Shown: piece by piece, positions 1 through 5,656 of the stretch
How the letters are laid out: every line of letters starts with the position of its first letter
How positions within the stretch are numbered: position 1 is the first letter of the stretch
NCBI GenBank assembly: GCA_028277515.1
Contig: JANQGC010000212.1
Span: forward strand, 1-6,415
Direction: 5' to 3'
DNA: 6,415 nt
DNA from: Anaerolineae bacterium
GTDB taxonomy: Bacteria > Chloroflexota > Anaerolineae > Promineifilales > Promineifilaceae
The notes under the pieces: generated by a model
Database searches by the model: none
Told to the model about the DNA's origin: nothing
The model's input: only the letters and a program-made list of their open reading frames with translations
Program-made: the position numbers and the translations under genes

Positions 1-1
1 G

Positions 2-3000
2 ATGTGGCTGAAATACAATAACGGCTCATTTAATGTCAATGTCATCGACAATAATCAACAAGCCGGACGGGTGGCCGTTGGCCAGCTCATTCCCGGCGGC
101 CGCCCAGAGGTGGTCTTTGTGAAAGGGGATGGCATAGGTAGATTAGAGTGGTTCGAATATAAAAATAACAACTGGGTTGGCACAGATTTATTAGGATTTG
201 ATGTCGATCATGGCCACTCCTTAAACATTGGTGACGTCGATCTCGATGGTCACCTGGACATTTTTGTAGCCGAGATGCGCCTCGACAGCGGCAATTCCGA
301 TGCCAAAAGTTGGATATTTTACGGCGACAGCACGGGAAGCTTCACCGCCGATGTAGTCAGCACCGGCATCGGCAATCATGAGTCAAAACTGGTTGACTTG
401 GACGATGACTGCGATCTTGATATTTTAGGCAAACCTTACAACTGGGACACGCCACGATTAGACATCTGGTTGAACGATAGACCCTGTAAACCGTCACTCG
501 ATGATTGGGATCGCCATGTGGTGGATGATTCAAAACCATGGCGCGCCGTTTTTGCTTACCCGGCCGACATCAATGAAGACGGCGACGAAGACATTGTCAC
601 CGGTGGCTGGTGGTATGAAAATCCAGGCTCTCCGGACGGCAATTGGACCCGGCATACCATCGGCAACCCGCTGAAGAATGCCGCCGTTATATATGATTTT
701 GATGGGGATAATCATCTCGATATCCTGGGCACACAAGGCCAGGGATCACAGTCCAATGCGAATCTGGCCTGGGCGAAAAATGACGGCAATGGCAATTTCA
801 CCGTTTATACCAACATCCAGGCCGCCGAGGGAGACTTTCTGCAAGGGGCAACGGTTGTTGAATCCGGCAGTGACATTGAGGTCGCCTTGTCCTGGCATGC
901 CAGCAGCAACGGCGTACAGATGGTCACCGTTCCTCCGGACCCTGTCAATGACACCTGGCCCTGGCGAGAAATAAATGATGTTAGCCAGTTTGAGGATTTG
1001 AGCGCGGACGATATTGATCGGGATGGAGACATTGATCTTCTGCTGGGAACCAAGTGGCTGCGCAATGATTATGAATGGGACGATGTATCAAGGATGTATC
1101 GCACTCCTCTTACTATTGACGCTGGTTCCACAAGCTTCCAGGACAAAATTGCTGAACACGATCTTAACTTCACAAACCTGCTAAGTAACCTGGGTGATAA
1201 TAATGATTTTGATCCGGATTCCCTGCACCTGGTAGAGGTTGATAGCAATGGCGGGTTGGTTAATAACCTGGTTCCCTTCCAATTTGATCCGGCGGACAAC
1301 TACAATCCATCAAGCAACGCGGCAGGGACCTTGATTTGGCTGGCAGCCGGCAGCACACCGGCGAACAATACGCGCTATTTCCAGCTTTATTTTGATGTCA
1401 CCACCAACGGACCTTTTAATCCAATCAATGTTAATCCCCTGGTCGTGACGACGGAAAATGTGACAGATGAAGGGCAAAACAGCATCAAAATCGACAACAA
1501 TCAGGGTACTTTTTACTACCACACCGCTGGCGGCGGTTTTTCATCGCTGGTGGATTCCAACAATAATGATTGGATAAACCACAACAGCAGTGCCGGATCG
1601 GCCGGTGATTTTCGCGGCATACCCAACCTGGTTCACCCGGCGGATGGCGGGTATTTTCACCCCGGCCGCGATACGGCAACAACGACCTTATTGCATGAAG
1701 GACCGTTGAAATCCTCATTCCAATCAACGGCCGACAACGGCAACTGGCGAACCCATTGGGCCATATATCCGGATTACGCCAGGCTAACCGTTGAGCAGGC
1801 CAATGGCAACTATTGGTTCCTCTACGAAGGCACGCCTGGCGGCCAGATTGACACGAACGGCCTGGATTTCATCATTCGTAGTGACGGGACGCAGACCGCC
1901 CTGACGGACAGTTGGACGGGTGACTTAAGTCCGGAATGGTTAGCCTTCGTCGATGAGAATGTAGGCCGCGGCCTTTATTTCACCCACCAGGTCAATGATA
2001 GCCTGGTTGACAGCTATTACTTGATGGAAAATAATATGACTGTCTTTGGTTACGGCCGTGATGGCAACTCTCGTCATTTAACCCAAACGCCCAACGACTT
2101 CATCCTGGGCTTCGTTGATCAAACCACGCACAGCACCATCGAGCCGGCAGTTCTTAATGCTTCCAATCAGTTTTCGGTCTCGACTACCCAACCGGAAACC
2201 CTCCATCCGCATCCTTCGGGACCATGGACAGCCGTTACGCTGCACAATTCATCCGATGAGCCGGATCGCAACCGTTTGGCTGACATCAATAAAGACGGCC
2301 GTCTTGATGCCATTGTCGGATACGAAATCAGCGTTCCCAACGGACTGGTGGCCTGGTACGAACAACCTGCCAACCCTAATGATCCCTGGACCGAGCATGA
2401 AATCGACACGGTTGTTGGTGCTTTCAGCCTGGATGTCGTCGATGCCGACAATGATGGAGATTTTGATGTGATCGTCGGAGAACACCATCCCCAGAACACA
2501 TCTAATCTGAAATTATTCGTGTATGAAAACACATCCGGCGATGGCAGCACGTGGGTCCAGCATACGGTCCATGAAGGAGATGAACATCATGACGGTGCGC
2601 AAGCTTTTGACGCCGACAATGACGGGATTTTAGACATTTTGTCTATCGGCTGGACCCATAGTAACGTCTTAGTCTATCAAAACGTCGGTGATTTAATTGG
2701 AGCAGGGTCTACGCCGGTCAACCAGAGTATATTTTTGGACCCCGGTTGGAATATGATTTCCAGTTATGTAAAACCCTCCAATCCGGCAATGGAAACCGTC
2801 ATGGCCGATATCAAATTTGATATGGTTCTCATTAAAGATGTTGATGGGAATGTTTACTGGCCAATGTTTGATATTAATACAATTGGTGATTGGGACGTTC
2901 ATGATGGCTATCAAATTATCATGGAAAACCAGGCAACTTTATCACTTCAAGGTATACAAGCGCTTCCGGGTTTCACGCCTTTAGATTTAAATTCAGGATG

Positions 3001-3208
3001 GAACCTCATTCCCTACTATCCGATCACATCCATACCGGTCGCCGAAGCAACCGACAGCATCAGTTCTGAATTAGAGTTACTCAAGAATGGAGCAGGTCAA
3101 ATATATTGGCCGCAGTTTAGCATTGACCAGATTGGCACAATGAATCCGGGACAGGGCTATCAAGCCTTTTTAATGGAGAACGGCACCCTGGTTTATCCCA
3201 ACAACTAA
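2..3208 (+). CDS. Large secreted VCBS/FG-GAP repeat protein with interrupted propeller and twin C-terminal GWN domain (5' end missing)
   Basis: The frame is open from the window edge and runs 1068 codons to TAA. The first ATG at base 2 is probably internal, because no signal peptide or ribosome site is seen and the protein begins inside a repeat, so the gene is 5'-truncated. Eight calcium-loop motifs of the form DxDxDGxxD lie near residues 78, 132, 189, 232, 337, 761, 814 and 870, typical of VCBS/FG-GAP beta-propeller blades. Some blades are followed by W-Y/F-E-N/Q-P strands (WWYENPG at 203, AWYEQPA at 784). Residues about 360-735 carry no such motif. They form a separate beta-rich region with GIPNLVHP (539-546), GYFHPG (550-555) and YWFLYEGTPGG (604-614), which I recall from uncharacterised secreted proteins of Chloroflexota and similar bacteria. 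Residues about 908-1068 hold two copies of a GWN(M/L)I domain. Asn-, Asp- and Gly-rich composition with few cysteines fits an extracellular protein. It is probably a surface or secreted adhesion or carbohydrate-related protein. Substrate and enzymatic activity, if any, are unknown. Confidence 0.85.
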   Translation: MWLKYNNGSFNVNVIDNNQQAGRVAVGQLIPGGRPEVVFVKGDGIGRLEWFEYKNNNWVGTDLLGFDVDHGHSLNIGDVDLDGHLDIFVAEMRLDSGNSDAKSWIFYGDSTGSFTADVVSTGIGNHESKLVDLDDDCDLDILGKPYNWDTPRLDIWLNDRPCKPSLDDWDRHVVDDSKPWRAVFAYPADINEDGDEDIVTGGWWYENPGSPDGNWTRHTIGNPLKNAAVIYDFDGDNHLDILGTQGQGSQSNANLAWAKNDGNGNFTVYTNIQAAEGDFLQGATVVESGSDIEVALSWHASSNGVQMVTVPPDPVNDTWPWREINDVSQFEDLSADDIDRDGDIDLLLGTKWLRNDYEWDDVSRMYRTPLTIDAGSTSFQDKIAEHDLNFTNLLSNLGDNNDFDPDSLHLVEVDSNGGLVNNLVPFQFDPADNYNPSSNAAGTLIWLAAGSTPANNTRYFQLYFDVTTNGPFNPINVNPLVVTTENVTDEGQNSIKIDNNQGTFYYHTAGGGFSSLVDSNNNDWINHNSSAGSAGDFRGIPNLVHPADGGYFHPGRDTATTTLLHEGPLKSSFQSTADNGNWRTHWAIYPDYARLTVEQANGNYWFLYEGTPGGQIDTNGLDFIIRSDGTQTALTDSWTGDLSPEWLAFVDENVGRGLYFTHQVNDSLVDSYYLMENNMTVFGYGRDGNSRHLTQTPNDFILGFVDQTTHSTIEPAVLNASNQFSVSTTQPETLHPHPSGPWTAVTLHNSSDEPDRNRLADINKDGRLDAIVGYEISVPNGLVAWYEQPANPNDPWTEHEIDTVVGAFSLDVVDADNDGDFDVIVGEHHPQNTSNLKLFVYENTSGDGSTWVQHTVHEGDEHHDGAQAFDADNDGILDILSIGWTHSNVLVYQNVGDLIGAGSTPVNQSIFLDPGWNMISSYVKPSNPAMETVMADIKFDMVLIKDVDGNVYWPMFDINTIGDWDVHDGYQIIMENQATLSLQGIQALPGFTPLDLNSGWNLIPYYPITSIPVAEATDSISSELELLKNGAGQIYWPQFSIDQIGTMNPGQGYQAFLMENGTLVYPNN
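2720..3205 (+). repeat. Tandem duplicated C-terminal domain (GWN-type) within the large secreted protein
   Basis: Residues about 908-981 and 991-1068 of the preceding gene align with each other. Each copy opens with a LDPGWNMIS or LNSGWNLIP strand and continues with a VDGNVYWPMF or AGQIYWPQF segment. Each then has an I/S-I-x-x-IG helix or turn, a GYQ(I/A) strand and an MEN(Q/G)TL ending. This is a protein-level tandem duplication, and the DNA copies have diverged. Similar C-terminal GWN modules occur on many secreted bacterial proteins and are thought to act in surface attachment or binding, but no role is established here. Confidence 0.7.
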
Positions 3209-3222
3209 GTATTCTAACCAAT

Positions 3223-3263
3223 AAAAGCGCCTGGTGCAGGAAATCCTGTACCAGACGCTTTTT
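3223..3263. terminator. Strong hairpin, probable bidirectional terminator between convergent genes
   Basis: A near-perfect stem pairs AAAAGCG (3223-3229) with CGCTTTT (3256-3262), and CTGGTGCAGG (3231-3240) with CCTGTACCAG (3245-3254). There is one C/A mismatch, one G-T wobble and an AAAT loop. It starts 14 bases after the stop of the large secreted protein. The plus-strand 3' arm ends in five T, and the minus strand also reads CGCTTTTA after the stem, so it could end transcription from both the plus-strand gene and the convergent LRR gene. Confidence 0.85.
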
Positions 3264-3272
3264 AGATTGTTA

Positions 3273-3370
3273 TAACGGCTATCGGGAATCAGAGATTTTG
3301 CAGATTTTGCCGTTAACCCTACACCGTAGGCGCGAAATGGATTTCGCGGTTACGCTAGTGAAAAATCTGC
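3273..3370. repeat. Nested palindromic intergenic element (candidate REP/MITE-like repeat)
   Basis: Several inverted repeats are packed into about 100 bases. An outer arm GCAGATTTT (3300-3308) matches AAAATCTGC (3362-3370) perfectly. Inside lie TAACC (3314-3318) with GGTTA (3348-3352), a small hairpin CCTAC/GTAGG (3318-3322, 3326-3330) and a hairpin CGCGAAAT/ATTTCGCG (3331-3338, 3341-3348). TAACGGC (3273-3279) also pairs with GCCGTTA (3309-3315), and GATTTTGC is directly repeated (3294-3301 and 3303-3310). No coding potential is visible. The multi-hairpin form between convergent genes resembles a dispersed palindromic repeat, but copy number cannot be judged from one copy. Confidence 0.5.
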
Positions 3371-3377
3371 GTCATCC

Positions 3378-3411
3378 GAGTAACAGATCAGGGAGTGATA
3401 ACTGATTACTC
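3378..3411 (-). other. Imperfect stem-loop at the end of the LRR gene
   Basis: GAGTAA (3378-3383) pairs with TTACTC (3406-3411). The stem continues through CAG/CTG and ATCA/TGAT with small bulges around a GGGAG loop. It touches the stop codon of the minus-strand LRR gene. There is no clear T-tract directly after it on the minus strand, so it is at best a weak terminator or a 3'-end stabilising structure. Confidence 0.3.
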
Positions 3412-4583
3412 TATTCATCACTCGATTGAAGCCCCATCACTCTCACGATAAGTAGGACGGACAATCCAAATAGCAGCAGCACAACAAACACCAGCAGCGG
3501 AACAGATACCGCTCCTGCTTCAAAACTCGTCAAAGAAAGCATACTGGGAGTCCCTGTTACTTCAATGCTGTCCGAACTGGTCAGCTCGCTCTGATTTCGA
3601 TCCGTAGGATTGGTCACTGTGCGAACCACAAAATAATGTGGCGTTTCCGCAGCCAAACCGCGTACCGTATGGCTGGAAACTGTTTTGTCAATCGTTCGCC
3701 CGGCCAGTTGGTAAGGTCCACCGCTAACTGTTGAGGCGTAAACTTCATAGTATCCCGGATCGCCGGCATAATCAATTGGGTCCCAGGAAACCTCAATTGC
3801 ATAATTTTCAGTCACGGCCGACTGGGGAATAACCGCCTCCACAGACGTTGGCGGCACCGTCTGTGAATTCTTCCATTCCGGGTCTAGCTGGTCGACACAA
3901 CTGGGAGACTCAACAACATTCAGTTTGTTATAGCCTAAACTCGTCGTAACCAATGCGTTAAGTCCACACAGGCTGCCGGGAACAGTGCCACTAAGTTGCG
4001 ATCCATCTAGATATAAAAACTGTAAACCTTCCAGGTCCCCAAGCTGGCTCGGAATTGATCCTTGCAGTTTATTCCGATTCAAATAGAGCAGTTCCAAATT
4101 GCTGAGGCTTCCCAATTGGTATGGGATAGGCCCTTCCAATTTATTTCCGGCCAGGTATAACGTGCGTAAATTGCTAAGGTTTCCCAACTGGCCAGGGATA
4201 TTACCTTCAAGGTTGTTAGAACCAAAGTCAAGCCAGGTCAATTCGCTCAAATTTTCCAACTGTGCCGGAATCGTTCCAACGAGATTGTTGTTGGCCAGCA
4301 TAAGCTCAGTCACATGATTGCCGGCTTCATTGCAGGTAATGCCATACCAGGAACAAGGTGTGCTGCTGTCCAGCCAGCCGCTGTTGTCAAGCCATTGGTC
4401 ACCACTACTGTTTTGATAGAGCGCATCCAGGGCAGCACATTCCTGTTCAGAAATCTGATCGCAGGAAAATCCTGCGCCCTGCGCACCAGCTTGCCCGGTA
4501 AGTAGCAAAATGATCGCTAACGAGGCAACGCTGAAGAGCAAAGCAGCCAATGACACCGGCATCCATTTATTTCCAGGGAACAT
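3411..4583 (-). CDS. Secreted, membrane-anchored leucine-rich-repeat protein with Fn3-like domain
   Basis: The product is 390 residues from the chosen ATG. A basic N-terminus and hydrophobic stretch (residues 9-28) are followed by an AGA signal-peptidase-like site near 32-34. Residues 41-84 form a cysteine-bearing N-terminal cap with ALDALYQNSSGDQW and CSWYGITC, like plant and bacterial LRRNT modules. Five perfectly phased 24-residue plant-type repeats (LxxLxxNxLxGxIPxxLGxL) fill 92-211, and a sixth degenerate one carries C206 and C229 as a likely C-cap. Residues about 245-345 look like a fibronectin type III domain. An LTSF motif at 351, a transmembrane helix (361-380) and a short charged tail suggest a C-terminal anchor with most of the protein outside the cell. 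It probably serves in surface binding or protein-protein contact, with ligand unknown. An in-frame TTG at 4601 would add six residues, but the only good Shine-Dalgarno (GGAGG) lies over that TTG and serves the ATG. The gene is convergent with the large secreted protein. Confidence 0.85.
   Translation of the reverse strand: MFPGNKWMPVSLAALLFSVASLAIILLLTGQAGAQGAGFSCDQISEQECAALDALYQNSSGDQWLDNSGWLDSSTPCSWYGITCNEAGNHVTELMLANNNLVGTIPAQLENLSELTWLDFGSNNLEGNIPGQLGNLSNLRTLYLAGNKLEGPIPYQLGSLSNLELLYLNRNKLQGSIPSQLGDLEGLQFLYLDGSQLSGTVPGSLCGLNALVTTSLGYNKLNVVESPSCVDQLDPEWKNSQTVPPTSVEAVIPQSAVTENYAIEVSWDPIDYAGDPGYYEVYASTVSGGPYQLAGRTIDKTVSSHTVRGLAAETPHYFVVRTVTNPTDRNQSELTSSDSIEVTGTPSMLSLTSFEAGAVSVPLLVFVVLLLFGLSVLLIVRVMGLQSSDE
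3951..4310 (-). repeat. Five in-phase 72-bp LRR repeats inside the LRR gene
   Basis: Protein residues 92-211 split into exactly five 24-residue units with no insertions or deletions: TELML, TWLDF, RTLYL, ELLYL and QFLYL starts. Each carries a G-x-I/V-P turn. At DNA level this is a degenerate tandem repeat with a 72-base period, consistent with growth by unit duplication. Confidence 0.8.
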
Positions 4584-4594
4584 AAGGTTTTTAG

Positions 4595-4599
4595 CCTCC
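4595..4599 (-). promoter_or_regulatory. Shine-Dalgarno that fixes the LRR gene start
   Basis: On the minus strand GGAGG lies 11 bases before the ATG at 4583-4581. It overlaps the codons just after the alternative TTG (4601-4599), which itself has no Shine-Dalgarno upstream. This favours the ATG, at a slightly long but workable spacing. Confidence 0.65.
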
Positions 4600-4725
4600 A
4601 AGGAGTTCTTTGTTTTTCTGATTTTGCCACATCCCGGCCCAGTTCAACATGAATAGGCGGTGAAAAATAGACTCTGCCTGGAGACGGCCGATTGAAATCC
4701 TACCAGGAATGAGGTTGGAATTAAT

Positions 4726-4751
4726 AAAAAAACCACGGTCCAAACCGTGGT
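4726..4751 (-). terminator. Intrinsic terminator of the ferritin-like gene
   Basis: Read on the minus strand, a perfect 8-bp stem ACCACGGT/ACCGTGGT (4744-4751 with 4732-4739) closes a 4-base loop. It is followed at once by seven T (complement of A 4726-4732, partly in the stem) and then ATTAA. It lies about 75 bases after the stop of the ferritin-like gene and isolates it from the LRR gene downstream. Confidence 0.88.
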
Positions 4752-4784
4752 AATTGAAGGAATGAGATGAGTTTCTAGTTATAT

Positions 4785-4812
4785 TGGCACCTTTAAAAAA
4801 TTAAAGATGCCA
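4785..4812. other. AT-rich stem-loop just after the ferritin-like gene
   Basis: TGGCA (4785-4789) pairs with TGCCA (4808-4812), and CTTTAA (4791-4796) with TTAAAG (4801-4806). There is one C/A mismatch and an AAAA loop. No T-tract follows on the minus strand, so it is more likely a 3'-end stabiliser or processing structure acting before the true terminator at 4726-4751. Confidence 0.4.
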
Positions 4813-4826
4813 TCTTATTCAAAAAC

Positions 4827-5252
4827 CTAAACCGGCCAATCACGCAGCATGCGTTCCGTTTCCTCTGAATGGCCCATCTCATCACGAACCATATCTTCAA
4901 GCTGCACGGCCAGACCTTTATCGCCAAAGGCATCCGCTTCCTCTGCCCGTTTTGTATAATCGCTGCCGGCTTTGATTTCGGCCGCTAAAACTGCTTGCAG
5001 CATCTCTTTATTTGTTGCCGCTTCAGGCACAGGAGCGGCCATCGTCGTCGGCTCGCCTCCGAGAGCGACAATTTTATTGGCCAGGAATTGAGCGTGCATC
5101 TGCTCATCAGCAACTTCTTGTAAAAAGAAAGCGGATAACTGAGGCCGGTAAGGTCCCGTCGCCTTTGCTGCGTAGGTAATATATTGAATGATAGCGCTGA
5201 GTTCATTAGCCAGATCTTCATTCAAGTTGTCAATCAATGTCTGTTTGTCCAT
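4827..5252 (-). CDS. Ferritin-like diiron protein (bacterioferritin/Dps-like fold)
   Basis: The 141-residue product is all-helical in character. It shows the full diiron pattern of the ferritin-like superfamily: E17 in helix 1, E50 with H53 (ExxH) in helix 2, E92 in helix 3, and E125 with H128 (ExxH) in helix 4. These are the expected ferroxidase ligands, so it probably binds two irons and oxidises Fe(II), in iron storage or peroxide detoxification in the cytoplasm. At 141 residues it is slightly shorter than classical bacterioferritin (about 155-160), and I see no clear haem-ligand methionine context. It could therefore be a bacterioferritin-related ferritin-like protein rather than true Bfr. 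The start is well supported by AAGGAG eight bases upstream. It is a single-gene unit with its own leader and terminator, and the next gene upstream is divergent. No signal peptide is present. Confidence 0.87.
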   Translation of the reverse strand: MDKQTLIDNLNEDLANELSAIIQYITYAAKATGPYRPQLSAFFLQEVADEQMHAQFLANKIVALGGEPTTMAAPVPEAATNKEMLQAVLAAEIKAGSDYTKRAEEADAFGDKGLAVQLEDMVRDEMGHSEETERMLRDWPV

Positions 5253-5260
5253 GTTAATTG

Positions 5261-5266
5261 CTCCTT
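5261..5266 (-). promoter_or_regulatory. Shine-Dalgarno of the ferritin-like gene
   Basis: AAGGAG on the minus strand sits eight bases before the ATG at 5252-5250, which is optimal spacing and confirms the start. Confidence 0.8.
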
Positions 5267-5280
5267 ATTAAATATTTGAA

Positions 5281-5342
5281 AGGTTTGTCAATTTTTTCTG
5301 TGAGATTACTAAAAGAACAAGAAAATAAAAATTGACAAGCCT
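5281..5342 (-). promoter_or_regulatory. Long inverted repeat in the ferritin-like gene's leader
   Basis: A 16-base arm (5281-5296) and its near-exact reverse complement (5327-5342) share the core TTGTCAATTTT / AAAATTGACAA. The single mismatch becomes a wobble pair in RNA from the plus strand. The 30-base loop is AT-rich. If the leader is transcribed from further upstream, the element lies in the 5' untranslated region just before the ribosome site. It could be an RNA switch or a DNA operator. Confidence 0.5.
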
Positions 5343-5425
5343 GATGAAAAACTACTTAAAATAGAAAGGTAATTTGAGAAGGTTATATCCTGCTCCACCC
5401 CATACAGGTCCTTCACCCAGAACCG

Positions 5426-5434
5426 ATTATATAT
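5426..5434 (-). promoter_or_regulatory. Candidate promoter -10 for the ferritin-like gene
   Basis: The minus strand reads ATATATAAT here, containing a perfect TATAAT (complement of 5426-5431). No good -35 is found at 15-18 bases, so the call is weak. Use of this site would give a leader of about 165 bases that contains the inverted repeat at 5281-5342. Confidence 0.3.
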
Positions 5435-5517
5435 CAAATCCCGCTCAGGTAACACAAATTGCCTGATTTGTGCAGACGAACAATTTCGGCAAATTATTCT
5501 ACAGAGAAATATGCCTA

Positions 5518-5546
5518 TTGACAATTTTAAGCAATGTCATTATCAT
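5518..5546 (+). promoter_or_regulatory. Near-consensus sigma70-type promoter for the regulator operon
   Basis: A perfect TTGACA -35 (5518-5523) is followed after exactly 17 bases by TATCAT (5541-5546), five of six matches to the -10 consensus. Start of transcription would fall near 5553, giving a leader of about 104 bases before the regulator ATG. The -10 lies inside an AT-rich dyad, so repression by steric hindrance is expected. Confidence 0.65.
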
Positions 5547-5574
5547 TATTGATAACGTTACAATTATTGATAAT
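5539..5574. promoter_or_regulatory. Fur-like AT-rich dyad operators overlapping the -10 region
   Basis: TTATCA (5540-5545) and TGATAA (5550-5555) make a perfect dyad with a 4-base gap. ATTAT/ATAAT (5563-5567, 5570-5574) make a second. ATTATTGATAA is directly repeated at 5545-5555 and 5563-5573, an 18-base step. The hexamers ATTATC, GATAAC and GATAAT resemble the GATAAT units of Fur boxes. With a ferritin-like gene next door, iron-responsive control is plausible, but a different AT-dyad regulator is possible. Confidence 0.45.
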
Positions 5575-5581
5575 AAGCGGC

Positions 5582-5643
5582 AAGTGACAGTCACTTTATT
5601 ATCCATATTGCCGCACAAATAATGAGCAAAGTGACTGTCACTT
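5582..5643. promoter_or_regulatory. Twin palindromic operators upstream of the regulator
   Basis: AAGTGACAGTCACTT (5582-5596) and AAGTGACTGTCACTT (5629-5643) are each palindromic around one central base and are exact reverse complements of each other (16 bp with flanks). Their centres are 47 bases apart. The second copy ends 13 bases before the regulator ATG. This is the expected arrangement for an autorepressor binding two dimers, and the adjacent winged-helix protein is the first candidate. A weak secondary promoter (TTTATT 5595-5600, 17-base gap, AATAAT 5618-5623) would sit between the two sites. Confidence 0.7.
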
Positions 5644-5656
5644 AGACCCCCAAAAA

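Larger units (their letters stand above)
5253..5656. other. Divergent intergenic regulatory region (404 bases, no gene seen)
   Basis: The stretch separates the minus-strand ferritin-like gene from the plus-strand regulator. It is AT-rich. The leader-side inverted repeat (5281-5342), promoter (5518-5546), AT dyads (5540-5574) and twin palindromes (5582-5643) are listed separately. Between them, CACAAAT (5453-5459) and ATTTGTG (5466-5472) form a 7-bp dyad with a 6-base gap. Nothing persuasive is seen in 5343-5425. A 71-codon minus-strand frame at 5309-5524 is judged spurious. Confidence 0.7.

Noticed and set aside
678..974. 98-codon plus-strand frame inside the large secreted protein
   Set aside because: It is out of frame with the VCBS motifs on both sides, and its composition is typical of a shifted reading.
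2167..2550. 127-codon minus-strand open frame opposite the large secreted protein
   Set aside because: It is a shadow of a well-supported gene with clear domain motifs in the plus frame. Its sequence is low-information and Ser/Pro-rich.
3273..3370. Possible CRISPR or tRNA-like gene in the palindromic element
   Set aside because: There is no repeat-spacer periodicity, and no CCA-end, T-loop or anticodon arrangement fits a tRNA.
4985..5221. 78-codon minus-strand frame within the ferritin-like gene
   Set aside because: It lies fully inside the ferritin-like gene in another frame, while the real frame carries both ExxH motifs.
5284..5289. TTGACA on the minus strand as -35 of the ferritin-like gene
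   Set aside because: Any -10 at proper spacing would fall on or beside the Shine-Dalgarno at 5261-5266 and leave almost no leader. No good -10 is present.
5309..5524. 71-codon minus-strand open frame in the divergent region
   Set aside because: It needs a non-ATG start, overlaps the promoter and inverted repeat, has no ribosome site and shows no recognisable motif.
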